A program made the position numbers and the translations under genes. A stretch of DNA of 64,000 bases, taken from Salminus brasiliensis (taxonomy: Eukaryota > Chordata > Actinopteri > Characiformes > Bryconidae). The notes beneath the pieces were generated by a model that was given only the letters and a program-made list of their open reading frames with translations, did not search any database and was not told the origin of the DNA. This document shows positions 14,707 through 26,695 of this stretch, piece by piece; the first letter of the stretch is position 1, and each line of letters starts with the position of its first letter. The DNA is taken from contig NC_132900.1 of NCBI RefSeq assembly GCF_030463535.1, forward strand, positions 24,483,456 through 24,547,455, in the 5' to 3' direction.

Positions 14707-16554
14707 CAGGCTTTGCTCTGTTGCCACTGCTTCTGCCTCTGGTGGGAAAATAATCTTGACGTTGGTGTTCTAATATTCAGTCAGAGCACTCTTCATGTAC
14801 ATGAATTTCAGTCAAAGCCTCAATTAAACACTTAGTGGTTCTGGAGATGTTTCTGAAAAGAACGGTTTGAAGATAATCCACTCACATAAGCAGATAGAAA
14901 GTCCATAAAAGATCAAAGCTCCAGTGAAAATGGGACTAATAATATCTCCTAACAATACTTTGTAGTCAATCAACACTGTCCCCATCAGTGATCGTGATGG
15001 TACATGTCCAAATGTATGTGGATACCACCTCCTTCACCAGCAAGTCAAAAGTATTAATACAGAGCGTGTGCTGCAGAAACAGCATCTACTCCTCTGGGAA
15101 GGATTTAAACAAGATGTTGGGACATTGCTTTGAAAAGGATTTGATCGCACAAGAACGAGAGCATCAGTGAGGTCAGGTACAGATGTTGGATGATTAGTTC
15201 TGTCACTCTAACTCATCAAGGTATTGGATGCAGCTCCACTGCTCCACTGCTCCACAGAGGGCTTTATACCCCTCTATCCCTCACTCTGCACTGGGTTCGT
15301 GTGCTCAAGGCTGCTCCAAAGCATCTCATTCTATTGATCAGTACTATTCTGTAGAGATTATACAAGATGTGTGTGAACACCTGTGACAGCCACCTTAAAG
15401 CATCTGAATTTACTCATTAGAGCTTCAACAGACCTCCTGCTGGATGAATGTGGGAGTGCTGGATGAAGAGAAGAGTGGGGGAGGAGTTGGAGTTGAGACA
15501 AGTCTCAATCTGTTATTCAGCACATTACTTTCTGTTTTTCTTTCTACTAATGTGTGTATGTTAACCCGTTTGTGTCCATCAGGTACACGTGAATTGCCAC
15601 AAACCTGTTAAGATTGGTCTAAAGTGCTGAAATGTTAGTGGTATATTAGTATTTTTATACATTTCTTATTCTTATACTTTTATTCACACATAATTCTTGG
15701 TTTTGTTACATCATGTGACTGTTTTAAATCATAGTATCATGTTAAATACAGTCTTTTAAACACTTGGATGGATTTAATGGACATTTCTTCAGATTTGTGA
15801 GCAAGCAACGCATGGAACATCCAGAAATAAAATGTTCATCTTTGGAAATTAATGGGTTGAATAAAAACTGCATCTAAGCACATGCCCAATGTTATCCATA
15901 TATGACTACCCTGTTTTTAAATGTATACACCATTTTAACTGGTGAGAAAAAGATTTGTAAAAAAATGTATATCCTAAAATGCAGGTTGTCGGCACTAAGG
16001 AACAATAAAATAAGCACCCACATGCCTTACCTACACTAGAACACCATTGAGCTGAGCAGACTACTTGACAGATGAACGTCTGAATGAAGACTAAAATTTA
16101 CTCAGCTATTAACCTCTGAGATACCTTTCTTTCGTACCTGTTAAAAGAAAAAGCTGGTAAGTAAAGTAGCAGGGCGTGAGCTGCCTACCTTAACGCTTCG
16201 CTGTGAGGAACCCAAACTGTCACAAACATAAACCTGCTGCAATGTGTCTCTGGTTACAACACCGCATTCTTCCTCTGTTAGAGGAAAAGTGAGAAAGGAA
16301 GTGTCATTTACAAAATTCAGCCTGACAGCTTCACTGGTTTTTTTCACACTACTAACCCATATGACCAGTCTGGCAGTGTGGTGCTCATCATTGGGCTTTT
16401 TCATCTGACTGCCTTTGAATGGTTTCTGTCTGAGACCTGTTTATCTGTATCTATCAGAAGAGTTGATTTGAGATCAGTGTAAAGAGGCACTGCTGGGATG
16501 CTTTGGTAGATACATCAACACTGTTTCCACACTACACTGCTACTTTTACATGTT

Positions 16555-16700
16555 TACATGGTTACACTACATCCATTTCCATTGATACACTACAGTCAAT
16601 TCCATGGTTACACTCCACCTGTTTCCATGGTTAGGCTATGTCTATTCTCATTGTCACAATACCCCAATTTTCCTACCTGTGTGTCCATGGTTACCTTCCA
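16555..16700. repeat. Degenerate tandem repeat with CCATGGTTAC units
   Basis: About five diverged units of roughly 29-32 bases share CCATGGTTACACT or close variants (near 16556, 16603, 16634, 16687). No coding meaning. Confidence 0.6.
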
Positions 16701-17524
16701 CCGTGAGACAGTTATGATGAGAGAAATTAATTGTGGAGAGATTTAGGCATTATTTGAAAATGTAAAATGTTTATGTGGACAATCATTTCCTACAAAGTGG
16801 AGTTATTACTGTTATTTGGTAATTACTGATCACATTCCTATTTCCAGTTCAGCCCCATCGGCATTTAGTATCTACAGGTCCAGGTCATGACACGTTTGTA
16901 CAATATGATCACACCCAGACCATATAAAGTCAGTCTAAGCGCAGCATGTTTTGGTAACAGACTGTCACACCCACTGTTGCCCTGGGTCCGTAGTGCCTAG
17001 GCCTTTTCTCAGGGTTTCAGTTGTTTAAAAAACACAACTTCACTTACCTTTATGGTCCTGAAGGTACATTATTTGCAATAACATATTTGCATATAATATA
17101 GTCATTTCCAGAAATATTTGTACATGGCAACACACTTTATTTTAAATTGTTTCCTAATAATTGGTTTAAAAAAAAAGCTAGGTCACTGGTAATGCTATTT
17201 TAAAACCACTAAACTTCAGCACCTAACCGGAAGGTGTGCTCAGAGGAGACGTGTGCACAGAAGCCCTGATGTTCCTGTGGGTTTACTGTGGTTTTTTGCA
17301 GAAACATTGTGAATCTAATTCTCTGACCGCAAATCTATTTCCATGCCAGTGTTTGCTCTTAGATCTTCATTTAAATCTACCATCATGGGCATAGGAATCA
17401 GGGCTTAGGCAAAAGTCCCCTCCTTTGGTGTTCATTAGCAAAAGTGGCAGAAGTACACATGTTCCATACTGAAGTAAGAGTTCACATTTAAAAAATACAA
17501 AAGTTAACAAAAGTTAACACACAC

Positions 17525-17525
17525 G

Positions 17526-17587
<62 letters not shown>
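17525..17587. repeat. (AT)n microsatellite
   Basis: Uninterrupted run of about 30 AT dinucleotides, preceded by a short (AC)n(GC)n stretch. Confidence 0.95.
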
Positions 17588-17590
<3 letters not shown>

Positions 17591-18448
17591 CAACTGAGTC
17601 TATACAAGTACATGCTTCAAAATGTACTTGGTACTTGGTACAAAAGGTATTTCTTTAAGGGATAAAAAACATTATGATATTCAGCTCACAGATTATAAAT
17701 AACGGTAATGTGTGATTTTCAGCTCTGATAGCCGGAACATGTGTAGCACTAACAATATTTTCCTGTATTTTCACTTAGGCCTTAATTTGAACAACATTGC
17801 TTATTTTCATTACAATTCTGTTTTAGTATTCTGTTTTCTGTATTCTGTCCTTTAAGGGCAATGCAGTTATATCTATTGTAAACTTTTAAAATTGAAACTA
17901 CAAATGCCACACATCTAAATCCAGGAAACCCCCCTCTCATTTTTAACTGTGCTCTCTGTTTCCAGTTATTTACAGGTTTTAAAAGCCTGGTGATTAAAGT
18001 ATCAGAAACCAAAAAATACCAGAAAAGTATTTAAATGTTCAGATGTAGACATCTGCTTCTCAGACCACTGAAAACCCCAGTCTTCCTACCTCACATAACT
18101 AACTAACCGTTAACACTATTGAACTGATTGGCAGTGTTAATCATTATTAAACACTGTGAGCTTGTTAAGCATAGATGACTTATATTGAGTGTATTGAATA
18201 TTAAAGTAGGAAGAACAATACAGTAAGCATCCTGAATGAACACTGTCTGATTCAGCTCCTCAGTGCATCTGACGGAGCAGCCTCTGATTCTGAAGTCTGT
18301 TTTAGTGAACGTATAAATGTGTGTTCTGAAATGTAGGGAGCAGAAATAAGGTAAACTGACAGAAATTGAAGGAAAGTACAGATATTTCACTTAAATACAG
18401 TAAATACAGTTATTATACTTCGCTATTACCACGTCTGGTCTAACAGGC

Positions 18449-18543
18449 ATTAAAAAAAAAATTAAAAAAAAAACAAAACAAAAAAAAAACAACGACAACA
18501 GCAACAAACAAACAAACAAACAAACAAAAAACAAAAAAAAAAA
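18449..18543. repeat. A-rich low-complexity tract with (CAAA)n
   Basis: Poly-A blocks interrupted by C with a CAAA repeat at about 18504-18528. It looks like a retroposon tail on the plus strand. Confidence 0.8.
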
Positions 18544-18626
18544 CAACCCAAACCCAAAGCCTTTTCTTGCCTTGTGGCCACTGGTACAAGGGTTGACGAG
18601 TCGGAGAATTTGTAAAGTACGGACAT

Positions 18627-18722
18627 TTCATTCAGCTGACAGTTTATATTTATTCATTCAGCTGACAGTTTATATTTATTCATTCAGCTGACAGTTTATA
18701 TTTATTCATTCAGCTGACAGTT
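18627..18722. repeat. 26-bp tandem repeat, four copies
   Basis: The unit CATTCAGCTGACAGTTTATA plus TTTATT is repeated with near-perfect identity; the last copy is cut short. It lies about 400 bp above the first pnrc2-like promoter (gene A). Confidence 0.9.
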
Positions 18723-19074
18723 TTATAATTACAACCGGGAATTTGCCTCAGACATGATTTACTAATTAAGGTCTGATTTTGTGCAAAGCTTTGGGTGCGC
18801 AGGCAACAATGCTATGCCATTTGTTCATTCATTTTGCGAAATCTAATGCTTCGTTTACACTGCAGGACAGTTGAGCCTGATACGTCCAAAGTGTTGCGTG
18901 TTAATTAAGAAAAGACCACTACATTGAGAAACCCTGCAGTGAAAACGAAGCTTTCGAGTCGGTTCGCTGCACAGCCCCACCTCCCAGTACTAAAATGAAT
19001 CAGCTGAATCGATCGCTCGATTCATTGAAATGAACAGTGCGAAAGAATCGGTGCCACCAAGGCGGTACCAAGCC

Positions 19075-19337
19075 TATCTCGCTTCTCCTATTGGTGACTA
19101 CGTTTCAGTGCTCTGTCCTGATTGGTCTGTTGCTTGGTGTCAGACGTGAACTGTTCATTCATAATAGAGGAGCCATTTTGTTGGGAAGGTAGAGATGAGA
19201 GTGACTATTGCTGTTAGTTTCGGGGTTTAGATGTTGTTTTCACACCGTGTGAGAAACGTCTTCACTCAGACCTGCAGCACAAATAACCAGCCTGTGTAGA
19301 ACGACTGGCTTTCGCCATCAGAACCCTGAAGAAGTGG
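19075..19337 (+). promoter_or_regulatory. Gene A promoter and non-coding exon 1 (pnrc2-like)
   Basis: Inverted CCAAT boxes (ATTGG) lie at 19090 and 19121, exactly 31 bases apart as in the pnrc2, C and D promoters. A YY1-like GCCATTTTGTTG follows at 19172. Exon 1 text GTTAGTTTCGGGGTTTAG, CACACCGTGTGAG and CAGAACCCTGAAGAAGTGG matches the pnrc2 exon 1. The donor is at 19338 (GTAAAT). A second YY1-like CTGCCATGTTGG sits about 47 bases into the intron. The transcription start is not defined. Confidence 0.75.
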
Positions 19338-19896
19338 GTAAATCTATGTGTTTATATCCTTTACTGTTGACAAAGCCTGCCTCTGCCATGTTGGAGGTCT
19401 TTTGTTTTGCTGTGGAGTCAGAATTCATGATTTTCAGTCTCAGTATGTTCAATCTAGGTGGCTGTACTTCTTTACCATTTAATTTCCTGTGTAACAAAGG
19501 GGTTGTTACTTGGATATTATACTAACTGTGTAACAAATCATGCACCAGTGCAACCAACAGTGTGATGAACAATTTTTATTTGTTTATGTTTGCTTGTAGT
19601 TAACTCATCTTTCTCTGTAGGTTTCAAGAATATAATTGCCAGTGGTTTTCTTAGGTTGTCCTAAAACACATGCATCCTTCATTATCATTGAATAAGAAAA
19701 ATGACTACATTTGTGTTGCACACAGGTTTGTGTTTGACCTCTTCCTTTAACCTGTCTGTGCACACATTGAGGGGACAGTAAACACACCGCCCAGAGCAGT
19801 GGGAATCCCCAGCTGCGGTGACCAGGGAGCCGTTTGAGGTGCCCTAGTTACCATGGTTGGGAAGCTCTTGCAAACCTTATCCCACTATTCGAATAA

Positions 19897-20165
19897 GAAT
19901 CAGAAATACTTTACTAATCCCAGGAGGGAAATTGCAGTTGTTACAGGTGCAACCGTTCATGTCAGAATAAACACTCTATAAAATAAACACTCTATAAAAT
20001 AAATGTAAAACAAAGAGAGAATCAAATTAAATATATACATGAATACATGAATATAGTAAAGTGGCATAGTGGTAATAACTGTGATAATAAATGTGGGAAA
20101 TTATTGCACACATTAAATTGAATTACAGTACTATTATTCAGTTTAATATGTGTGCAATAAAACTG
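19897..20165. repeat. Fish LINE/SINE 3'-tail-like repeat in gene A intron 1
   Basis: The piece ATACTTTACTAATCCCAGGA then GGGAAATTG resembles the tail motif common to many fish retroposons (a related TCCTTTATTAGTCCC motif occurs at 59009). It is followed by a short 18-bp direct repeat of AATAAACACTCTATAA. Family not assigned. Confidence 0.45.
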
Positions 20166-20599
20166 GTGCAATAATTTTCCATATTCCTAATCAGTGTGTT
20201 TACAGTGTCAGTCATGCTGAGTCGAAGTAGGTGTTCTAACAAAACACTAGACTGTACAGGACAGGGGCACTCCAGTACCAGAGTAGGCACATTGTAGTGC
20301 ATTGAAGGAGCTAGGGCCAAGATTCCCAATCCCAGTCCAGGGTCAGAGTTGGGAACTTGTGTTGTAATGTATGGCTATTGGATGTTGCTTTGGATGAATT
20401 GTGACTTAACAAACCTCAAAGATGAGAACCTTTGCATGTTTGTTTGTTGTGTTTCTTTTCCCATAAAGGTGACCTCCAGTTTGAGCAATATGGAGCATCC
20501 TAAATAGTGGGTTCAGCTATTTTTTCTCCAGCCTGCTGCTAATGGGTGAACTTCAAGTGTACAGCCCTGCAGGTGCCATACACAAACACTGGCTATAGA

Positions 20600-21494
20600 A
20601 TGGGTCGCAATGAAGAGCTCAGTGACTTTCAGCGTGGGGCTGTCATAGGATGCCACCTTTCCAGGAAGTCTGTACGTGAAATTTCTGCCATGCTGGAGCT
20701 GCCCCGGTCCACCGTAGGTGCTGTTATTGTGAAGTGGAAACGTCTTGGAGTGACGGCACCTCTGCCACGAAGTGGCCGGCCTCACAAGCTCTCAAACCAA
20801 GACGTCCAAGTTCTGGAGCGCGTAGCAAGCGAAAATCGCCTGTCCTCAGTTACAGCACTCACTACTGAGTTCCAGACTGCCTCTGGAAGAAGTGTCAGTC
20901 ACAGAACGATTCGCAGAGAGCTTCGCAGTTTGGGTTTTCGTGGTTTAGAGGCCGCACGGAAGCCAAAGGTCATCAAGCGCATTGCAAAGCCTGTCTTAAA
21001 ACCAAACAGCAAAGAAACAAGTGAGACGAAAGAAAACACGGTTTCCAGTGCTGAAGGGTGAGTTTTCTTTTCTCGCTAATGAAGGGTGTGTGTTTTTTTT
21101 TTTTCCATTTCAGTCTGGAAAGTCTGGTGGTAATTCAGGTCCTTGTTTGCATCAGACAAGAAATGTCAGATGCAGGTTTACCTTCTGAAGGAATGTGGAG
21201 TTCAGTAATATCGAAGTTTTTCCATATAAGAACATCTGAAGTTGGAGAGAAGCCAATTCACCACAGCCATATTACCATATTCATATATCCCTTCTCAGTG
21301 TGACTGCTTTAATTTATTTTTAGGTTTCTTAATTAACTTTTAATAACAGTCTTGTATGACACTCAGTACTCTGTTTGTGTACATTTGTTAGATTTTTAAC
21401 ACATTACCAAGTACAAATAGTAAAATAAGCTCTTGTTGTTAGGAATCCCAGTGGCGGTCAAGAGGATCAGGGACAAACGGATACCCATTTGTGA
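20600..21494 (+). CDS. Gene A: Tc1-derived double-HTH DNA-binding protein
   Basis: Exon 2 runs from the acceptor at 20469 (CATAAAG) to 21057; exon 3 starts at 21443 after TTGTTAG. CDS is 20600-21057 joined to 21443-21494, 169 residues. The start is the ATG of MGRNEELSDFQRG, the position where Tc1 transposases begin; an upstream GTG gives a longer frame but is Tc1 leader sequence. Residues about 5-50 form HTH 1, PRSGRPHK (57-64) is an AT-hook-like linker, and about 65-115 form HTH 2. A basic tail RKPKVIKRIAKPVLKP follows. There is no DDE catalytic domain. The exon-2 frame hits TGA immediately after the donor (GAAGG/GTGAG); splicing instead adds a short tail (NPSGGQEDQGQTD) ending at an early stop compared with genes C and E. 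The expected role is sequence-specific DNA binding in the nucleus, inferred only. It is the first of five tandem paralogues. Confidence 0.7.
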
Positions 21495-23154
21495 CCCGAT
21501 CAGGTAACCACAAGGGGAGCTGACAGGAAAAAAGTTTCTTTCAACTGTTGAGACTCATCTTAAGCCCTCCTCTCTTTCTGCACGTGAAGACACTCTGAAT
21601 GTTTGTTTGTTGTTTCACATCATATTAAGCGTTTAGCAGCCTCTGAAGGACCTGGACCTGAATGTTTGTATGGTGTTCTCACAGACTTGTATAGAGGCAT
21701 CTCTCGTTCCTTCAATGTTCTTTGGAAGCCATCAAGGCCAACATGGGATTTGACCTTGGAACAGAGTTGTGTTGCCTATTAAATGTCTTGTACATGGTCA
21801 TGAACCACTCCAAGCCCACATATTATACTAACATTTCAATTGTAGCCTTATTTTGCCTGATTTACATATCATTGGCCTAAAGGTTTTAATTATTTTTTGA
21901 AGTCTGTAGTGTACCCTTAGAAAGGGGTTCTTCAGTGGGTCTTTAGAGAAGACTGTGGTGCTATAGAGATATATGGGGAAAAAACAGACATGTTTTGCTT
22001 AGTTAGATGGCTCTTCATATTTAATGAAGATATTTTATAGATTTTTTTAATAGAACATTAAAAAAAGTGGTTCTATGTAGCACCAAAAAAGGTTCCACCA
22101 TCACCTTTTGCTTAAGCATATGGGGCATACCGAACCCTGTCCTTTTTCTGTTCTCTATTTGCACTTTTATGTGGCGGATTTTATTTGGGCCTTTTGAATT
22201 TAATTTTTTTTTAAATAAAATACACAAGCATGTGTTTAAGAATGTGATGTACTGAGACAATTTCTTTAATTGTTCACCCGTCGGCCTAATCCAGCACTTT
22301 TATACGTTTCTCCTTCATTATTTGTCTATTTAAAACACCTGTAAACTCCTGTAAGGTCTGTTTTTCTATAACATTTTTAGAAACTCCAGTTTGTGGTCTT
22401 TTGTTGTCTGTTAACATCACATAAATGATGAATGGGTGCGTAATCAGCTGTGTTTTTGGGGGAATGTCGAGGTCCCTCTCTAATCCTAATGCCTGCAGAT
22501 TCTGAGCTTTATAGGATCTCAGTCTCATGCTCCTATCAGAACATCTGCTGACACTGTCTGCGTTTTTTTTTTTTTTAATGATGTAGCGTAATTAATGAAT
22601 CCTCCACGTTATATTTCAGTTAAACACACGGGCAGTCAAAAAGAGTTGCTCATGAGAGCAAGGAGAACCAACCCATTATGGACGTTAACAGTGCTTATAA
22701 GTGTGGTGTAGTTCTTTCTCTGGCCCTGATGACCTTCTCACACCGCTTTGTCATCTTTTCTGCTGCTGCTTCTTCTTTTCTGCTGTACACAAAGCTTTTA
22801 CAGTGGCTGGGTCCCCCAACTCTCATTGAGGTTTGAATATGGCACCTGTGCTGTCATGGCAAGACCTGACTTTCCACACACAAACCACAGCCCCTTCAGA
22901 TTCTTACTTGAGTATATCTAACATTACACAGTGGTAGTTACGGACCTCTAGGTGAACTTGGACCCTTAAATATCTCACGTTAGAGTCAAAACTAACTGAT
23001 GGGATCGTGACGAGGCCTTTTCTTTTTGAACGTTTTTACACACTAACTGGAGTGGAAAAATGACGCCTGTTGTGTTACATCTTCACGTTCACGTATTTAG
23101 ATAAATATGAAAATACGGACTGTCCACTGTAATCTGTGTTTAGACGTCTAACAT
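21495..23154. other. Spacer between genes A and B, partly duplicated elsewhere
   Basis: No gene. Segments match the spacer after gene B (for example 21520-21800 against 27780-28060, sharing TTTCTTTCAACT and the piece ending in TGTACATGGTC). The part at 22480-22760 matches the spacer before gene E (37600-37700 and 37955-38010; both share TGACACYRTC-type text and GTGTGGTGTAG). This is the footprint of tandem segmental duplication. Confidence 0.6.
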
Positions 23155-23368
23155 AACCGCTTTGTCCAGCTGGTGAGAGGAGGGCGCTAAAGCAGCGGTT
23201 TGGAAGCGATGCTTTGAAAGCCCGGAGCAGAAGAAGTGGAGCGTAGTTTTCGCCGTGTTTCGGGGTTTAGGGGTTGTTTACATACCGTGTCTTTCATGAG
23301 GAGGTGCAGCATAAATAACTATCCTGTAAAAACCACTGGATTTCGCTGTCAGAACCCCGAGGAAGTCG
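23155..23368 (+). promoter_or_regulatory. Gene B upstream element and non-coding exon 1
   Basis: This copy has a different upstream block from A: CCGCTTTGTCCAGCTGGTGA and GGAGGGCGCTAAAGCAGCGG, shared with genes C and E. It is followed by the common exon 1 (TTTCGGGGTTTAGGGGTTG, CAGAACCCCGAGGAAGTCG) and donor GTGAGT at 23369. No CCAAT pair is present. An intronic YY1-like CCGCCGCCATGTTGG lies at 23421. Orientation and start are inferred from the shared exon. Confidence 0.65.
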
Positions 23369-23640
23369 GTGAGTCGATGTTTGTTCGGTTCGGTTCGGTT
23401 CTGTTTGTTAGCAAAGCCCCCCGCCGCCATGTTGGGGAGGTACTTGTCTTTGTTGCGGTGTGCAACCAGAATTCATGAACCACATTTTCTGTTTATCTAA
23501 ATGTATGTATTCAAGACTGAGATGGTCTGCAGGCGTCACAGTTTAATTCACTAATAGTGTCTGAATTGATAAAATTTTACAGTTACATTGTTCAGTTAAA
23601 TGAGTAGCGGTAGGGCTGCCAACTTTTACAAATTTACAAG

Positions 23641-25400
23641 GCTGGTCCATTGGAAGGGAATATAGGGATGGGGAGACGAGGCCGGTCCATTGGAAGGGAA
23701 TATAGGGATGTGGAGACGAGGCCGGTCCATTGGAAGGGAATATAGGGATGTGGAGACGAGGCCGGTCCATTGGAAGGGGTTATAGGGATGTGGAGACGAG
23801 GCCGGTCCATTGGAAGGGAATATAGGGATGGGGAGACGAGGCCGGTCCATTGGAAGGGGTTATAGGGATGTGGAGACGAGGCCGGTCCATTGGAAGGGAA
23901 TATAGGGATGGGGAGACGAGGCCGGTCCATTGGAAGGGAATATAGGGATGGGGAGACGAGGCCGGTCCATTGGAAGGGGTTATAGGGATGTGGAGACGAG
24001 GCCGGTCCATTGGAAGGGAATATAGGGATGTGGAGACGAGGCCGGTCCATTGGAAGGGAATATAGGGATGTGGAGACGAGGCCGGTCCATTGGAAGGGGT
24101 TATAGGGATGTGGAGACGAGGCCGGTCCATTGGAAGGGAATATAGGGATGGGGAGACGAGGCCGGTCCATTGGAAGGGGTTATAGGGATGTGGAGACGAG
24201 GCCGGTCCATTGGAAGGGAATATAGGGATGGGGAGACGAGGCCGGTCCATTGGAAGGGGTTATAGGGATGTGGAGACGAGGCCGGTCCATTGGAAGGGAA
24301 TATAGGGATGGGGAGACGAGGCCGGTCCATTGGAAGGGAATATAGGGATGGGGAGACGAGGCCGGTCCATTGGAAGGGAATATAGGGATGGGGAGACGAG
24401 GCCGGTCCATTGGAAGGGGTTATAGGGATGTGGAGACGAGGCCGGTCCATTGGAAGGGAATATAGGGATGTGGAGACGAGGCCGGTCCATTGGAAGGGAA
24501 TATAGGGATGGGGAGACGAGGCCGGTCCATTGGAAGGGAATATAGGGATGTGGAGACGAGGCCGGTCCATTGGAAGGGGTTATAGGGATGTGGAGACGAG
24601 GCCGGTCCATTGGAAGGGAATATAGGGATGGGGAGACGAGGCCGGTCCATTGGAAGGGGTTATAGGGATGTGGAGACGAGGCCGGTCCATTGGAAGGGAA
24701 TATAGGGATGGGGAGACGAGGCCGGTCCATTGGAAGGGAATATAGGGATGGGGAGACGAGGCCGGTCCATTGGAAGGGGTTATAGGGATGTGGAGACGAG
24801 GCCGGTCCATTGGAAGGGAATATAGGGATGTGGAGACGAGGCCGGTCCATTGGAAGGGAATATAGGGATGGGGAGACGAGGCCGGTCCATTGGAAGGGAA
24901 TATAGGGATGTGGAGACGAGGCCGGTCCATTGGAAGGGAATATAGGGATGTGGAGACGAGGCCGGTCCGTTGGAAGGGAATATAGGGATGTGGAGACGAG
25001 GCCGGTCCGTTGGAAGGGGTTACAGGGATGGGGAGACGAGGCCGGTCCGTTGGAAGGGGTTACAGGGATGGGGAGACGAGGCCGGTCCGTTGGAAGGGGT
25101 TACAGGGATGGGGAGACGAGGCCGGTCCGTTGGTAGGGGATACAGGGATGGGGAGACGAGGCCGGTCCGTTGGTAGGGGATACAGGGATGGGGAGACGAG
25201 GCCGGTCCGTTGGTAGGGGATACAGGGATGGGGAGACGAGGCCGGTCCGTTGGTAGGGGATACAGGGATGGGGAGACGAGGCCGGTCCGTTGGTAGGGGA
25301 TACAGGGATGGGGAGACGAGGCCGGTCCGTTGGTAGGGGATACAGGGATGGGGAGACGAGGCTGGTGCATTGAAAGGGGTTATAAGGATGGAATGACAAG
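23641..25400. repeat. 40-bp minisatellite, 44 units, in gene B intron 1
   Basis: The period is exactly 40 bases throughout (44 x 40 = 1760). The unit starts GCCGGTCCATTGGAAGGGAA and ends ATGTGGAGACGAG or ATGGGGAGACGAG. Units 1-33 carry CCATTGG; units 34-43 (24961-25360) carry CCGTTGG, and from 25121 also GGTAGGGGATAC; unit 44 is diverged. Two positions (AA or GT before TATAGGG, and T or G in ATGTGG/ATGGGG) vary in patchy higher-order patterns. All reading frames are open by chance of composition and none is a gene. Confidence 0.97.
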
Positions 25401-25967
25401 GTTGGTTCATTGAGATTCTCCCCACCAGCAATTTACAACTAGCAAGTACTGTTTGTCTGATTTAGGGGGCTTGACTGAACCATTTCAGCAAAACTAGATG
25501 GTGTGATGGGGTAATAATTTAATATTGCAAAAACATATTAAGAGGTTTATCCAACTTTACCCAGACAGGACTTGTTTTTAAAGTGCATTGGACTTTTTTG
25601 TTTCTTTGAAAACTTGACACTAAATAGATGCTTTGTTCTATTCATAAAGGTCATATTTGTTCAGTAGAACCACTCCAAAGTATTTAATCTTTCTAAAGGC
25701 ATTTAAGAAAAAAACAAACCAAAAAACAACCCATAAATACATGTTTTGTGAGTTTCTTCCAGCATTGAAGCATCTAATCCAGAACCAAGTTATGAACCTT
25801 TTTTTCCTGTCTGTCTTAAGGTGACATCAAGTGTGGGATGGATAACTCTGCATTGTGCAAAGTATGTGGACACCACTTCTAATTGGGAGGTTCACCTATT
25901 TCAGCCACACTCGCTGTTAACAGGTGAACATCAACCGTACAGCCCCACAGACTTCACCGGCAGCAGA

Positions 25968-26695
25968 ATGGGTCGCAGTGAAGAGCTCAGTGACTTTCAG
26001 CGCGGCACTATTATAGGATGCCACCTCTCCAAAAAATCGGTACGTGAAATTTCTGCTATGCTGGAGATGCCCCGGTCCACTGTAAGTGATGTTATAGTGA
26101 AGTGGAAGCGCCTTGGAATCACAACGCCTCTACCACGGAGTGGCCGTCCTCACAAGCTCTCAAACCGAGACATCCAAGTGCTGGAGCGCGTTGCAAGTGA
26201 AAATGGCCTGTCCTCTGTTACGGCACTCACTACTGAGTTCCAGACTGCCTCTGGAAGAAACGTCAGCCCCAGAACGGTTCGCCGGGAGCTTCACAGTTTG
26301 GGTTTCCGTGGTCAAGCGGCTGCACGCAAACCTAAGGTCGTCAGGCGCATTGCGAAGCCTGTCCTAAAACCAGCTGGCAAAGAAACAAGCAAGATGACAG
26401 AAAACACAGATTCCAGTACTGAAGGGTGAGTTTCTTCTGTGGCTATTTTTGTTTTTCTGTTAATCTTGGTTTTATGGTTTGACGCTGTCAAACCAGTTTC
26501 ATGTGTATTTCTGGATCTTCTAACAATTTAGTTCATCAGTTACAAATGGTAAAATGAGCTCTTCCTGTCAGGAACCCCAGTGGCGGCAAAGACAATCAGG
26601 GACACACTGTTGCCCAGACCTCGTCTGAGCCAGCAGCCCAGTCTGCAGATGGAGAGGTCTCCTCACCAAGCAACAGCACTGAAGCCCAGAGCTGA
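25968..26695 (+). CDS. Gene B: Tc1-derived double-HTH DNA-binding protein
   Basis: Exon 2 begins at 25821 after CTGTCTTAAG; CDS 25968-26425 joins 26572-26695 (acceptor TTCCTGTCAG), 193 residues. It starts MGRSEELSDFQRGTIIGCHL. The HTH 1 core is SVREISAMLEMPRSTVSDVI, the linker PRSGRPHKLS, and HTH 2 includes GRNVSPRTVRRELHSLGFRG. No transposase catalytic domain follows. Exon 3 reads NPSGGKDNQGHTVAQTSSEP and AAQSADGEVSSPSNSTEAQS before TGA. It therefore stops about 26 residues short of the C and E tails. A 14-codon upstream ORF (25838-25882) precedes the start, from the fossil pnrc2 start region. The 40-bp minisatellite fills most of its first intron. Function is inferred from the domain only. 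Confidence 0.72.

Larger units (their letters stand above)
14707..19074. other. cnr2 upstream region, gene-free, simple repeats only
   Basis: cnr2 5' UTR and promoter should lie just above 14706 but no clear exon was identified. The rest contains only simple repeats, listed separately, and short chance ORFs without family features. Confidence 0.4.

Noticed and set aside
23641-25400. CRISPR-like array
   Set aside because: Units are contiguous with no unique spacers, and the DNA is vertebrate.
23543-25431. Many overlapping long ORFs on both strands (MDRPRLxIPI... and others) in the 40-bp repeat
   Set aside because: They are a by-product of a stop-free repeat whose 40-base unit is not a multiple of three; all three frames give the same peptide text. 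They lie within an intron and have no independent start or splice signals.
25821-25967. Longer N-termini of the HTH genes from upstream GTG codons
   Set aside because: The extra residues come from the Tc1 leader and fossil pnrc2 start and are not conserved among copies; the MGR start is conserved in all five and is the family start.
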